Positions 50,155 to 63,617 are shown, numbered from the stretch's first letter. The stretch is DNA of 64,000 bases from Helopsaltes ochotensis (GCA_013400155.1 VXBM01000008.1:941250-1005249); one strand, 5' to 3'. Translations and numbers: made by a program. Notes: generated by a model not told the origin, from the letters alone.

Positions 50155-50257
50155 GATCACAAAATGCAGCGAATTCCGAAAGACAGCTGTACAGCTTTGG
50201 ACTGCCCAGAGTCTCAACAGATCCCCTTATCTCACAGTTGCTGCAAAGTCTGTAAAG
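50155..50257 (+). CDS. NELL2: NELL2 exon I: second half of VWC domain 2
   Basis: This 103-bp exon (phase 0 to 1) encodes DHKMQRIPKDSCTALDCPES then QQIPLSHSCCKVCK. The terminal G of the exon starts a Gly codon. C-x(4)-C and CCKVC close VWC2. The acceptor AACAG is preceded by an AT-rich rather than strongly pyrimidine-rich tract (ATTA repeats, then CCTCAATTT). The donor is G/GTAAGG. Same length and phases as exon G. Confidence 0.98.
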
Positions 50258-53206
50258 GTAAGGTAATAGCAGGATATATAAGCTCACTGTAATTTTTCAT
50301 TCTTATAGATGACAAATAGACTTTTTTTCTGATAACTTTGAATAGGACACTCTTATGCATGATGAACACTGCAGATCTTGGGAAGCTGAGTAGGTAACAA
50401 CTGCACTGTGACATCTGGAAACTGTTTGTAAAACATTTAGTAATGTGAATTCTGTGAAACAAGTGTTTTTGTTTTATTCCAGCCAAAAATGGGTGGAAAG
50501 TCTAAGAAATCATATATATAATTAGTGATTTTTCTATCTTTCCCCCACTCCAGTGTCCAAATTAAATAGACTGGAGAAATATTTGTGTTTGCCAGCACCT
50601 TTCTGGGATGCTTTGAGATACCTCTTTCGGAGAACTGTTTGTGCTATGCAGTTGTTCAAGCACTTGGGTAACTTGTTCACCTCTCTGGGGTTGAACATAG
50701 TCTACATCTATAAGCAGAAACCTTGGGAAATATTTTTGTATGCTGTGCACCTTTGTGTGCTGCACCCAGTCTGATCCTTACCCAAGGAGAGAGATGTAGA
50801 AAGTGCTCTGAGTCCTTGGCCCACCCTTTTGATCTGGACTAACACTGGTATCTTCAAAGCTATTAACATTTGCATCTTCAAGTGACCACATCTTTCTTCT
50901 ATAGCTAAATAAGATAAATTGCTACCTGGCATGAAGGAATGTGTTAGACTCTTGGACTAAGTTTAGGTGTACATCAGCAAAGATTGCAGCTATGGATATT
51001 TCTCTGCTACTCAGCACAAACATGAAGGATATGATTAATGACATCAAGCAAAGGGATAAGAAAGTAGAAGAAAAGAACTTAAGAGAAGACAGGTCTTCAA
51101 GTCTGTCACAGTCCAAAAGGATTTTTTAATGATAATTTTCTATAAAATCTTCAGTAGCTTAGAGAAACGGATTCTATGTTTCTTGTGCCTGGTATAGCTA
51201 GAAAATTTTAATATATCCCAGTTGAGTGCTTTCTGAATATTTTCTATCCTCCCTGAACTATGCTAGCTTGGCTTCTCATGAGATGAGGAGCTTATTCTTT
51301 AAACAAGAAGCTGCTGTAGGCTATTATTCAGTAGCATGTATTTTGTTTATTAATGCAGCTGCTGTATAAGTGTTGAGAATCTTAATAATATGAAAGCCCT
51401 CATGCTTTCTGAATGACATGTATCTTCCTAGTTAATATCAAAACCTCATACAGTCCAATATGGGCCAGGAAATCCAGAAATAAGCCTCTTGCTTTTCCAT
51501 GAACTCAGGATTCAATGAGGAGGGCAGCAACAAGGCAAATGTAGATGTTGCTCTTGATGCATATGCTTCTGCTGTCATCAAGGAGTAGTGGAGACCCTCT
51601 AACACAGTTAAAGTGTAGAATATTTTGCTCCTTAATGTCCTATTCTAGATGCCATCCCTGTGGTAGCTGTGGTGAATGATAGTATGTAAGTAACATTAGC
51701 TCAGCATACCTTTAGGTTAGAGAAACAACTCACAGCAGGAGGCAGAAAAACATTAGCCTGTTGTATCACAATAGGTCTGTGATGCTTCTATCATAACCAT
51801 GTCACTGGGTCTTGGTACTAAAATATTTTGTCTTTATGGGATCTTTTGCTTTCTTGTCTTTTGCTTCATTCCTGTTGATTTACACTGTTCCTGAGCTGTC
51901 CAAGTGCAAAAAACTTCTTTGACTTGACTCCAAGCATCTCTGCTGGCACTGTCCTGCTTGGGGTCTTTGTTTAACTAAGCTTATGTGAGGTTAGGGTTAG
52001 AAGCTCTTCCACAGCAAAATATGGAGCAGAAGCCAGGTGGAATGATAAAACTAATAATCTTTACTGCCAAAAAACCTTTTTGCTATTTTGTAAGAAGCTT
52101 GTGTTGCAGCTCAATGCCAGCTTGCATTCTGGAGCTGTTGCTGTTACACCAGTCCTGGTCCCCTGAGCCTGGCCCACATTCCCAAGGTCTCCTGTGGTTT
52201 TGAGAGAAGGAAGTAATTATTGGAAAACACTACTGCTGCTTGATCAATTAATGCTTCAGTGAAAGAAGGAAAATTGAAACAAATGAAATTAATGAGAAAA
52301 CAGAGAAGGAGACAAGCTCCACACCTTTATGTACAGATCTGGAAACTGTGGAAGCTTCAAGTCAGTTTCTAGAACTAGCTTATGTTGTTCAATAACATTA
52401 AATCATTAAATTTCGGTAGAGCAAACAGAAGAAATTTAAAAAGAAACCTACTGAGTTGAAAGGTTTGATCTAAATTTTCCAGCCTGGAAAAGAACTTCAT
52501 AGTCTTGAAAATGTGTAATTAAGGTGCACTGGAAAATGGCGACACTCAGGAAAAATGGAAAAGAAAGAATAAGAAAATAGGAAATTGGGATGGCTAACAG
52601 GTGAGATTTAAAAATAAAATTCTCTGTAATGGAAAGAATGATGCAGTAAGGGAAGAGTATTCAGTTAGTGGAGGAAGGGAAGAGATAAGGAGAGAGTAAA
52701 GCAAAGCAAGTCCAAGTTAATCAAAGACTTTAGGTTAAATATAGAAGGATTTTATAAATACACCTGGGAACTAAAAGTGCTAAAAGTAGTATCACTAGTA
52801 AATGAGATGCTGAGTGTCTAAGCTGTTAAGCTCTTTTACAAATGTGCAAACAAACAAACAAACAAAAAAAGAAAATGACAAGAACTATATAATTAAGACA
52901 TGTCCTGTAAAAGTAATTAACAGTGACAAGGAGACAGTAAGGGGATTTAAGCAAGCCTCCTATCCAGCTGCTTCAGATCAGTGCTATAACCTGAAATGAA
53001 ATTGAAGACCTAGAGACAGTCTGTTCTGGTGGCCTTTACTACTCCTCTCATCCATTTCATGCTTGGTACAATTTATTTTTCTGTATCTCACAGACAATAG
53101 AAAGGTATTCTTTGACCTAACTGAGAAAAAGATAGGACTGTTTGACGGGTATGTTTTGTAATCCCTGGATTCCCTTTAACCCTCAATCATGCTTGTTTCT
53201 GTACAG
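50258..53206 (+). other. NELL2: NELL2 intron I-J
   Basis: A 2.95-kb intron. It has a (CAAA)n run at 52847-52870 and a purine-rich stretch at roughly 52500-52700. No transposon or additional exon was recognised. Confidence 0.8.
52847..52870 (+). repeat. (CAAA)n microsatellite
   Basis: About five CAAA units followed by an A run. Confidence 0.85.
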
Positions 53207-53335
53207 GCCATGACTTTTGCACTGAAGGACATAACTGTATGGAGCATTCTGTCTGCCGAAACCTAGAGGACAGAGCAGTCTGTAGCTGCCGAGATGGCTT
53301 CCGAGCCCTTCGAGAGGACAATGCCTACTGTGAAG
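53207..53335 (+). CDS. NELL2: NELL2 exon J: first EGF-like domain
   Basis: This 129-bp exon after GTACAG enters in phase 1 (G/GC = Gly) and leaves in phase 1 (G before GTGATA). It encodes HDFCTEGHNCMEHSVCRNLE then DRAVCSCRDGFRALREDNAY and CE. The six cysteines with CxC and G-F spacing define an EGF-like module. The symmetric 1-1 phase is typical of shuffled EGF exons, and the split G is expected to begin the Asp of the next calcium-binding (DIDEC-type) EGF exon. That exon was not found in the window. Confidence 0.98.
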
Positions 53336-56300
53336 GTGATATATACCTTGTACTCAGGCTTAGTCCTTCTGTATAAATTACTGTGGGATGAGTGTATTAG
53401 TTCATAAGCTGTCAAAGGGATGGACATATTCTATTCAATGAATTAGATGTGCAGCATGTTGATCAACCAAAATAATCTCTCCAATTAAGTTCTTTAAAAG
53501 AAAAAAAAAATCTGATCGGCATGGAGGGGACTAGGTAATATCACTGAGGACTTGAATTAGAAACATGCTTCCATAGGAAAATTTTCCTTTTTTTTCCATG
53601 GTATTCAGATACTTAGGCAATCTAAATTCAGCTGTTTGAAAAACATATTATTGTAACATTTAGTTTCTCTTTTCACTGCTGCATATTCCTATTCTCTCCC
53701 CCCAGGAACTAAGAAATGCTATAGACTAGATTCTAGTATTGTTAATCACACTGAATAAAGATTCATTATTTGAATTGCTCTATTTGTATCAGGGAGCAAC
53801 AAGCTACTTAATCAGAAGAGAATCATCTATACATTAAATGATTATAATCTAGCATTATCAGGTGAAAGGAACACATCCCCACTCTAGCAGTGAAAGCCAA
53901 AATCCTCTGCACAGTCTCTCAATGTTTGTGCTGTCACTCTGCCCCATGAAAACCCTAATTCTGTAAACACACAATACCAATGTGCTGTCAGGCCATTCTC
54001 ACCATAAATCTTAAGTGTTGGCAGGAGGATGGGCTAAGTTCTGTTCAGATTAAATTCAAAGTCAAACATCTGTGAGTAGATGTAGTTTAAGGTATTCTGC
54101 AGTCCCACCTAATACCTGCATTATTCTCTGGTGATGCACAATAAATGAGATAAATCAAGGCCTTTTAAGATTGTTCCTTTCGCTGAACTCTGCTGAAGTT
54201 TATGCCCACAGCTTGCTTGAGTTAGTAGCTGCATTGATGTCAGTGGGAATGCTCATCTGTAGACTTACATTTGAGAATTTGTGGCTGTTTTCAGGAAAGG
54301 AGCATATAATTAATTCAGCTTTATATACATCTCTACTTAATTTTTATGGTAAGCCTTCTGATGTAAGCCGATTTTGAGAAGCAGAACTAAAAATCTTACA
54401 GAAACAAATCCCTCGCCCCTCATCATGTTCCAGGAGGTATCTGACATCAGGACCTGCTGTGTAACTTGTAGCATCAACCACTTTTTATCCCATGGTGCAT
54501 GGAAACTGCTGTGGCTTAGGCTGTGGATGTGTGTTTCTGGGAACTCATCAGCCATTCTCTATTTGAGGGACTCACTGGAGCGATGGAGTTACGGTGAATT
54601 TAGGGGCTTTTAGAGGTTTTCTTTCCTGCAGCTCTGTTGTCACTCTGCTGGATGAAAACAAAAAAAAAATTACACTTTCTTAGTGATCTCCATGTCTCTC
54701 ACATTAGAGTCTGTTGCTTTGTGTGTAACTTGCCAGGCATGCCATAAGCAAAAAAAGGAAAAGAAACTTTTTTATCAGCATTGAGGGTGAAATGTTGATG
54801 AGGGCACAGCAGATTATCATATGTGAGGCTGATGCGTTCTTATTATAAGAGGATTTACCAGTTTGTGCAGTACCTGATTTCAATATGATGATTTTTTGAG
54901 AAGATTTCTTGGCGCAATTGTTTCTGTACGGGCAAATGACATTGGTTCTGGGTGGTAATTAGGAATCTGCTTAACTACTTTCAGAGAACATGCATAAGTG
55001 AATAAAAGATTGGGACATGTTATTTACATAAAAATATTAAATTTTCTTTGTACATTTGAAGGCATTCAATTGTTGCTTAATTGTCAGTGATCCAGGAACA
55101 CTTGCTCGCGTTGAAGGTAATGGGAGTAAGTTACGCTATGAAGATGTGGTCACATGAGCAAAGCTCAGGAGGTTGGGTCACTTCCCAAGAGGTTCTCCCT
55201 GCCAGAGGTGAAGCTGCAAAGCCTGGCTTTGCTGCTGGTTCCGGGCTGCAGCTGCGGTGTTGGCACCACCCTTGAGCTATGCAAAGTTGGTACACGTGTC
55301 CAGACTGGCCCGGACTGTCCCTCCCTGACTGACTGTGAGGGTCATGTGCTGGAAGGATGGGAAATAAGGCTACAAAATAAAAAAAGGGACAGGGAACTAA
55401 AATCCCCATGTTTCTTCAGAGCTGTGCTTTTATTACTGTATCCCTTTCCCAGTTCAAGTGTCTCTTTGAGCAGAGGTTTTTATTTCTGGAAAGAGACCCT
55501 TACTTTATATACTAAACTAACAGCAAAAGGCACAATAGCAATAGTGTAAACACCAAGTCTCTTCAGAGTCCTGTGCCTCATCTTGAAAGGCTGAAATGGT
55601 CCCAACCTCCCTTTCTCAGTGGTTGACCTTACTTCCCTCTGCTATTATTTGGTCTTTAATTGCAAGCAATGCCAGGTACAGAAATGTCGAGTTAACACAA
55701 AGCCTCTCACAGAAGGATTTTTGTAATGGCTAGAGTCCAGAGGTATGAGAGCTGTTTCTGTGTTTGCACTGCATGAACTTCAGATATACTGCAAAATTGG
55801 ATGTCATTGGCTCTGTGTTGGAGCCAAGTTTCACTAAATGCAATCCTGATTTGTGCTCCAGCACCATCAAAAGTGAAAGAATAAACAAAAGTTATGATGT
55901 TCCTGTTCACAGAACTTTGACTTAAGGAGAAGAACAAAAATAAAAACATTTAAAGCTGGTTTCAGTGTGGGTCTGGAAAAGCTGCATAAATTTTACCTGA
56001 ATGATGGAAGAATTTGGCTTCTGTCCTAGAATGTACCAGTACTTTTCCAAAGCTGTGTGATGTCTCTAGACACTTTTGTTGTGGATAACTTTCAGTTATA
56101 TGATAATAATATTTGTTAATATTTACATCATATTTGGCTTTTCCTCAGAGTACTGTGTAAAGCAACACTTATAGAATTGGTATTTCTTAATTTACAGCAT
56201 TATTTGGAATAATGCTGGAAGCTTCATTCTAAATACTTTTAAATCTACTTTCTGCCTCGGGCTATTATTTGAGTTTAGTTTGAGATTCTTTGTGGGCAGG

Positions 56301-58344
56301 TTGTGTATGGATTATGCTGTGTTGCCCAGGTGTAGGTGCTTTTAATACAGCATCCCACCTAACATCAACAGCTTACTAAAACAGGTGTTCTAATAAAGTG
56401 TAATTAGTTTTTCCCAAAGCTACATCTTCAGTACTCTCAAATTGAAGATTACCTTCAGGAATATATTTCAAAGAGTGTTCAATATCCACTGCTTTTATAA
56501 TGGTGAAGTTACGCTGAAAAGGCTTTTCAGGATAAAGGTGACTCTTGGCTATCAGGGTAATCTGATGCATCTAGAGGAACATATTTCAACTGTCTCTGTG
56601 CAAAATCTGATTTCCGTTTAGAAATACTGCCAAGGATTGCTGATTAAATAGAGAACAGACGAAGCTCAAGAAAGAAGACAGGAGAATACAGTAGTAGAGA
56701 CCAAGACAGAATATGACCTGAGAAAACTGTTTCATTTACTTCTTCAAGAGGATTTTGCCTATGCAGAGGCTATTTTTCATCATATGTCTATCTTGGCTAT
56801 GATAGAGGTAAATTTCTTTGTAGGACCCTGTGTGATGCTGTGGTTTAGGTTTGTAATGTCATTCTCAGTAGTGAAAACAGGAGTACAATGTGGCTGTTTC
56901 TCAGATATTGGTTTGGCATCAGTCTGCTTGAGGTAGCTGAAAAGTGGTTACCTTGAAACCTTTTTCTTCCTATCCCCCTTCACTTATTATATGGTCTTTC
57001 TATCAACTCGAGTTTTTTAAGCCTTTCATTCTTTGTGTTAATCCCTCCATCCCATTTCAGGGTTGAAGAAGAAACAAGCTGCTGGGTTAGGGTCAGCCCT
57101 CTACACATCACAAATTTATGTTATGGATGTGTGGACCATAATGTTCATTTTTTGATATTTAGAAATTTGGTTGTACTATTTACGCAGTGTACAACATAGT
57201 TAACTTAGAACATTTTTTTGTGAAACAGTTTTCCATTTGTATTCTAATTTATTCTTTTTCCTCAGTAACTCTTCTAGTTTCTCTGCTGTTGTCATGTTTG
57301 TCCCAGTTTCATGTGTAGCAGATGAAAAAGACTGAATGACTTTGTCTGGATTTGGGAATTACATCAGCTTCACTGATGATTGTCCCTCGAGGGGAGAAGG
57401 TTTTCAGTTGAGAAATCTGCTTTTGAATAAGCTGGCTTGATTTGAATCATTGTCAGTGGAGGGAAGTAAGCAGTCTTAGAGGAGAAATTGTATCTTTCCA
57501 GAGATTTCTGGAGCATGTCAGAAATGACACTTGGTTAGGCTTATCAGGTGTCCCTTAGCTCACAGTTGTATATTATTATTCTATTTGGAAAGATTTACTA
57601 ATTTATGCTTGTGTATACTTAAAAATACAAATGCATTATTTAACACTCTTCTCCAACAGTATGAATATTGCACTGCTTCACTTACCTAATTAGTACAATC
57701 TGTTGTTAATCTTCTTGTTAATCTTGTTGGTTTGAACTACGAGATTACAAAAATAAAGCACATTTTCAAAATTAATCTGACTTCCATGGATTGTAGAGAA
57801 GAGAAGGAATCCTACAAAGAATAAATTGTTATCATCAAATTGCAGTGGGATATATGTTGCATGGTATTGGCCAAGTACAGTTATCAACAACATATTTTTT
57901 CTTAAATTAAGTGTAATATTGGGAGAGTGTAAGTAAGAGACTTCCATAATGAAGATAAACCTCAGAGTATTAGAATATATTCTATTAAGTCCTCTGGGTC
58001 TTTAATAGACAGTACTAGGCTATTTGCTAGCTTTGCTGTCTTCATGGTAGGCACCTTTTTTTTCCTTGTTTTTGAGTAAGGGTCCTTCTTAAAAGCTCTA
58101 CAGTATTGTCAGCTTTGTGAACCTGAGAAGGCTACTCACACTTCCCTCTTCAAAAAAAAAAAGTATTTTTTGGAAGTGAAAAGGGTCAATAGTATCACGT
58201 ATAGCTAAGAAATAAAGATTTCCATCTCCATCAGCTTGGCAGTGTTTGAATCAGTACTTAGTCATTTGGAGTTGGGTTGGGAAACCCATCAAGCAGAAAG
58301 AAAAACTTTCACTCCAGGAGGGCAGAATTTTATTTCTAAATTTC

Positions 58345-58440
58345 TATTAAAAACTAATTAAATAATATTAATATTAAAATGAAATATAAATATTAAATAG
58401 TGTTAATATATTATCAATTATTAATATTTGTTCTCATCAA
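58345..58440 (+). repeat. AT-rich (TAATATTAAA)-like stretch
   Basis: Nearly pure A/T with irregular AATATTAA and TTAATATT units. Low complexity without a fixed period. Confidence 0.75.
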
Positions 58441-61400
58441 AAGCAGTAAGTACCATCTTATTTCCATCATTATATTAGTGAGAAATCTTAATATGAAGAA
58501 TTAGAAAAGCAGTTTTAACGTGTCAGTGTGTCACAGCAGGACCAATCCTTCTTGTCTGCCATAGCTTTAGTTGAGGAAAATAATAAAGTTTATTCCTAAC
58601 TTAAAGTGCACACGCAGTATCCCTGACACCAGTTCATAAATTGTGGTTTATACTGAGGTACAGATTGTGCCACCACTTGTAGCAGTGGGATAATTTGAAT
58701 GTGTACAAATTGTAGGATGTGATTCAGTGTTACTTGAATTTATTTACTTCTACATTAATTATGTTTGTAATGATTGTCATCCAGCCATAGCCAGGACTGA
58801 AAATGATGTTACTACAATTAAGAAAAAACCAAACAGCTGAAACTAATCATATGAAGGAAACTTCTTGAAAAGTCTTTTAAACTTTGCTGCTAGTACCTGG
58901 TAAGGAGAGGTTTTATTGCACTGAGAGCAGCCCTTTTCCATTAGCAATAAAAACACATGATATAATTTGTCTTCAGATGAGAAATTAACGAGAAAATTTC
59001 CATACAAATTAAGTAGATCTGCAAGCAAAAGAGAAAAGAAAATAAAGCTTTAGTCTTGTTCCTTTTTACTTTTGGTCCAGTTTTCACTGTTTACTGAAAA
59101 AATTAGGTGCTTTCTCTGTGTGTAAAGTACCCACAACCAAGTGGTTGGGTTTCTTTTGTAACTTTTAAAACTTCAGTCTAAAAGTGCGACATGTCTGAAA
59201 AACTCATAAGGGCTGGATTCCCAAGAGTTGTAACAAAGACACAGAAATGCCTTGCGTTAAGGCAAACTGAATTTAAAACAAATATTCTTTCATGAAGAGT
59301 GCAGAGCAAAAGCAGCCACAGTGTTTGTATCTCTTATGGTACTCATAACTACTTTGGCACAGTTTGAGAGACAGCTGAGTTGTGATATCAGCACTTTTCT
59401 TTCAAAGAGGCAGTAATCTGCCAGTAGCAAGAGTAGGCTGCATGGTTTCGACCCAAATATAGTTTAACCCAAACGTGGGGGCCTTACCACTGCTTACAGG
59501 TACTGTGTTTACTGTCTTCCAGTAAGGAGTTTTAAAATACATTGGTGCAGTACAGTCTGTGTAGTGTCTTCCTGAGAAAAACCCAATGGATATTTGTAGT
59601 CTCTGTATAAAAAATATTAATGCTCGTTATTACCCTTTTAAAATAGGGGAAAGCAAAAACATGATGAGTGGCAAGTGTTTGAAATTCCTGATATTCACAC
59701 TTCAAAATGATGAGAAGTTATCATACTTAAATAAGAAAAGAAAAATATTATTTTGCAATTCAGATTTAAAGACCTATTTCCAACTAAGTACAGTGCTGAA
59801 GAGGGTTGGATCATGAGCTGGAGTGCCAGTAAGTTGTTCTGGTTTTCGGAATTGACTAATTAGTCATATACTCTTTATTCTCGGTATACGACTGTATCCA
59901 ACTAGTTATTTGGAGCCTAAGGAAAGGCCCCCAGGATGCTTTCATGTCTGACAAATAACTATATATAATTACTGGTTTCATCATGTATACACTACTATAT
60001 GAATTAATTATATGATATTAAATAGTTAGAAGATGCAGTTTGCCAAGTAAAATATTCCATGATGGCAGACAACATTTGTTTTCAAAATTTTCCTGTGATA
60101 AGTACCTTTAAAACTATATAATGTGTGTGGAGTCCAGTGATGTTTTCACAAGACCGAGATGAAGATTTCTGTTTCTTCCAAGAGTCTCAGGTTGATGAGT
60201 AGCTGTTGAACAATATCTCCTACTGCATGTTTTAACAAGGACAATTTTATCTCAACAGTCTGTCTTCCCTTCCAAAAACTGGGGCAAGCTGAAATAAAAA
60301 CAACTCTTTGTACTGTTAAAAAATGATGTTTCTGAAATGCTGTAATGTTGCATTGTGTCCTTGCAAAGCTATATAGAACTTTTGTCAAGTAATGTGGACT
60401 TTGAGTGATTTCACTTTCATTTCAAGTGTTTTTTGTCCCGATGGCCTCCTCACAGGCTGCAGGAGACAGACAGAGAAATCATAAACCTAAGCAAACATCA
60501 GAGATTTAAAATAGCATGAAGGGAAAAGCAAGGTGTGTAAAATAGGTACGTGTTTTCTATGCAGTTTAATTATGGACTAGGAAAGAACACACCCTGTGTG
60601 AAGAACCAACAGAATTTATTTTTAGTCTAATTAACGCTTTATCAGTCTAGTCAAGGTATAACATCTTATTAGTTTGCTTACAAGAGTGCTAACTAACGCT
60701 TGTAATCCAGCTCACTCAGTTTCTCTACAGGTCTGTTAATAATTCAATAAAAATCAATATACACTAGTAACTGCTCAATTCTTCTTACCCTCCCTATGCA
60801 TTGCTACACGAGTTGTTCCAAGTTCTTTTTTGGAACCAGCATGGTCAGGATAATGGAAGGTTATTTTACTCTTTTCTCCTTAATCTTCGTGTATGCTTGA
60901 GGTAATTTTTGTGTGCTTTAACTCAGTAGGGGGGGTATGTTCTTCTAGTTGATTCACAGGGCTAGATTAATTGTGATTCCTTAGATTCTAGTGCTTTGCT
61001 CCTTGGGGGAGGAGAGACACATAGGTCTAGAAAGGTAGACAAAAATAAAAGTAATAAAACTCCCCAAGAGCAAAGAAAAATTTTGGATTTAGATTGTATA
61101 TGTTACCTCTTGATAATTTTTCTGTTGGAGCCAGGCTTTCTACTGGTTATTGGTAGCACCAAAGGCACAGGGCGTAAGGAGAAGAAAAAGTTGAAAATTA
61201 TCTATAGAGGGTAGGAGTGATAGCAAATATGGTGGTACTGTCAGCTGGAATAAATAATGTGGGACACTGTGAAAAAATACACAATTTTCACTGAAGTTGA
61301 TGGTTACATCCTTTATGGAATATGTCAATTGGGAAAACTGCCGCAGTGGATTTGATAGAGTAAAGCAAAACAGAAGTGCTGTGATTGTTTTGTGACTGAC

Positions 61401-62529
61401 TGGAGATAACAGCAGAAATTAAACCATAGGATTGACCAGTGATGGAGAGTCTAGAAATAGTAGCGGGAGGAGGAGGACCATGGGCTATGCCAGAGCCCCA
61501 AGATATTTTGTCATCTTAGACAGCAAGTGAGAAAGGATTTATACAAAAAGAGACACATAGAAGATAGTGTTATGGAAACCAAAACACAAAAGATATTGAA
61601 ACCAGACTGTAGGTGAAAATGAAAGGAAGCTGAAGAGTCTCGGAGCTTGGAAATATGGTCAAGGAAGAGTGAGAGACCGTACTGGGAATATTTTTATTAG
61701 AGCAATGAGCCAGGAAGGTTTAAGCATACTAAACATTTGAGCAGTTGGGAAGGTAGTGTGTTAGTTGGTGGAAATAAAAAAGCCCAATAATTTCACAGAC
61801 GGGTAAGCTGGTGGGATCTTGCTTCAAAGTTATGCTCTCTTCTTTTTTTTAAGGTGTAAGAGCTGATGGGTGAAGGGATGGGTTGAGGAGGAGAGAAAAA
61901 GTGAGCAAGATCTGAAGACAAGATTAAACTTAGGTAGAAAGTGGTTGTGTGAGGAAAACAGAAGAGAACCTTGATGTCAAAGGTAAAGTGAGATAAGTAG
62001 GACTTGTTGATGGAGGGATGAAAAGAGAAAGTAAATGGGCAGAACTTATTTTCCTTTGTGATCCTGTTTCCAAGTGAAGAACAGGTTATATTTGTTCTAA
62101 AGGTTTTAAATCCTCATTCACCTTTTTTAATGGTATTGATTGCTGTAATTGGTCACTGTTTATTTTCATAGTCCCTTAATAGGCGAGCAGCATCTGCGGA
62201 TTTTGTGATGCCCTTTTTCTAGGTCAGGGCCCAGAGAAGAGTTTATTTTCCTGCTTGCCTTTTTGTATGAGTCAGGTTGGTAGTGGTAAAGCTAAGGGCC
62301 TGAAAGACCTATGTTGTAATCATTGTTACTGATATCCATCCTTGGGATTCTCAGCAGAGTGGCCCAGGATTCACAGGAATAGAGGTTGGTGATGCCCTTG
62401 CCCTTGCCAGCAAAGCCCTCAGATCAGTATGGAGGTGTGCTGATGAAGTTGTGTGAGAGGTGAAAAAACATTAACCTCTTGAGCAGGCTAGGTCTAATTT
62501 ACTGTGCTCTTGTGTTCAGGATAATTTTT

Positions 62530-62615
62530 ATTAAATAAGTAAATAAATAAATAAAATAAAATAAGTAATTAAATAAATTTAAATAAATGTATTTATTAAT
62601 TTTTTTTATAAATAA
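62530..62615 (+). repeat. (TAAA)n-type imperfect microsatellite
   Basis: TAAATAAATAAATAAAATAA units degenerate into TTTAAATAAATG and TATTTATTAATT. It lies about 75 bases upstream of the inverted repeat at 62691. Confidence 0.85.
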
Positions 62616-62690
62616 ACCTTTTCATGTTCCCTTTCTTTCTGGATAGTTACTATTGTTTGTTGCAAAAAATCTGGCAAGAGATTTCGCTCC

Positions 62691-62801
62691 TCCCTTAAAA
62701 CTCGATAGCGTCTAACACCAATGATCTCCCTGGCTACCATATACCTCTCTAAATAAGACCATGGAGATCACTGGTGTTAGACGCTATCAAGTTTTAAGGG
62801 A
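62691..62801. repeat. Long near-perfect inverted repeat (hairpin-forming)
   Basis: The left arm 62691-62729 and right arm 62763-62801 are 39 bases each and match as reverse complements at 37 of 39 positions. The spacer is 33 bases, and within it TGG (62731-62733) can pair with CCA (62759-62761). The two mismatches are C-A and A-C on the + strand, hence G.U and U.G in a transcript of the - strand. The arms retain CpG dinucleotides. No transposon family was recognised, and no protein is encoded. Confidence 0.9.
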
Positions 62802-63617
62802 AATAGCTGGAGGCAGGACACTATCCATAAAGGGTCCTCAATTCTGGGAGTAGCCTCTTCTCATAACAGCTGATAATTACTGACTTAGTACCAGACTCAT
62901 TTGTTCTGGCAGGCTTTTGTGATGGATAAAGGCACTGATGTATAGGGAGGCCTAAGGAGAGGCTTTTGTGCGTTAGTGTGTGGCTTTGGTCAACAGTGAT
63001 TTATAGATTGCAGGTCAAGTTCTCTTCTTATTAATGAGATTGTAAAACATAACTGGGAATTTTACTCTGGGGAAGCAAACTCATTAGGGTGCAGGAGGAA
63101 GAGGTACAGGGAAACTTTTCTTCAGTTATATATTTTGCATAAATTTTGTTCGAGTGCTTGGGGGAATAAAGAAAGGCAGGTTTTTCAGGGTTGCTTTTTT
63201 TTCTGTTTTTGATGTTTTTGCAAGTATAAATAAATCATTGAAGTGCAGATTCCAAACACTTTTGCAGTAACCAGTTTTCCCAGAGGTGCCCCTTTTATCT
63301 GTTCCACTGGGAGTAGAGCAGGTTGATGATCTCCATGACTACACTGTTGTCAGTACATCACAGCTGGTGGCTCAGTATCACATCACAGACTTCAAGCACA
63401 CAAGTCTTTATTGTTGAATGTGTAGCGCCATTGGAGTGGTGCATTCATCCTATTGAACTGACTTCAGTATCGTAGTGGCTGAACAGTAAGACCTGAATAT
63501 GCATTAATATGCTAACTAGGCTTTTTGGCAGAGGGAAATTAAGATAAATGTTGTAGGATTTCTTAGATATGGAAATGCATAAGATTTTCCATTGTGCCTT
63601 TCTATCTAAAGGTGGCA

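Larger units (their letters stand above)
11985..53335 (+). other. NELL2: NELL2 gene, internal part (10 exons, both gene ends outside the window)
   Basis: Ten exons with AG/GT borders join without a frame break: 1134 coding bases, made of 2 bases finishing a codon, 377 full codons and 1 base starting the next. The encoded order is TSPN domain, coiled coil, VWC, VWC, EGF. NELL2 is a secreted, oligomerising neural glycoprotein; in vertebrates it acts as an axon-guidance ligand of Robo3, and in the mammalian epididymis as a ligand of ROS1 (established knowledge). The paralogue NELL1 is excluded by diagnostic stretches such as YLELESSGHRNE and DDKWHRLSLAISASHLILH, where NELL1 differs at many positions. 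The signal peptide lies upstream; the later EGF domains, the last VWC domains and the stop codon lie downstream. Confidence 0.97.

Noticed and set aside
51985..52010. Telomere-like GGTTAGGGTTAG
   Set aside because: Only about two units, with no tandem array; not enough to call an interstitial telomeric repeat.
11985..53335. Assignment of the exons to NELL1 instead of NELL2
   Set aside because: Exons B, C and H read as NELL2 at positions where NELL1 differs clearly, for example the segment before HVDCN and the GRTYFEG start of VWC2.
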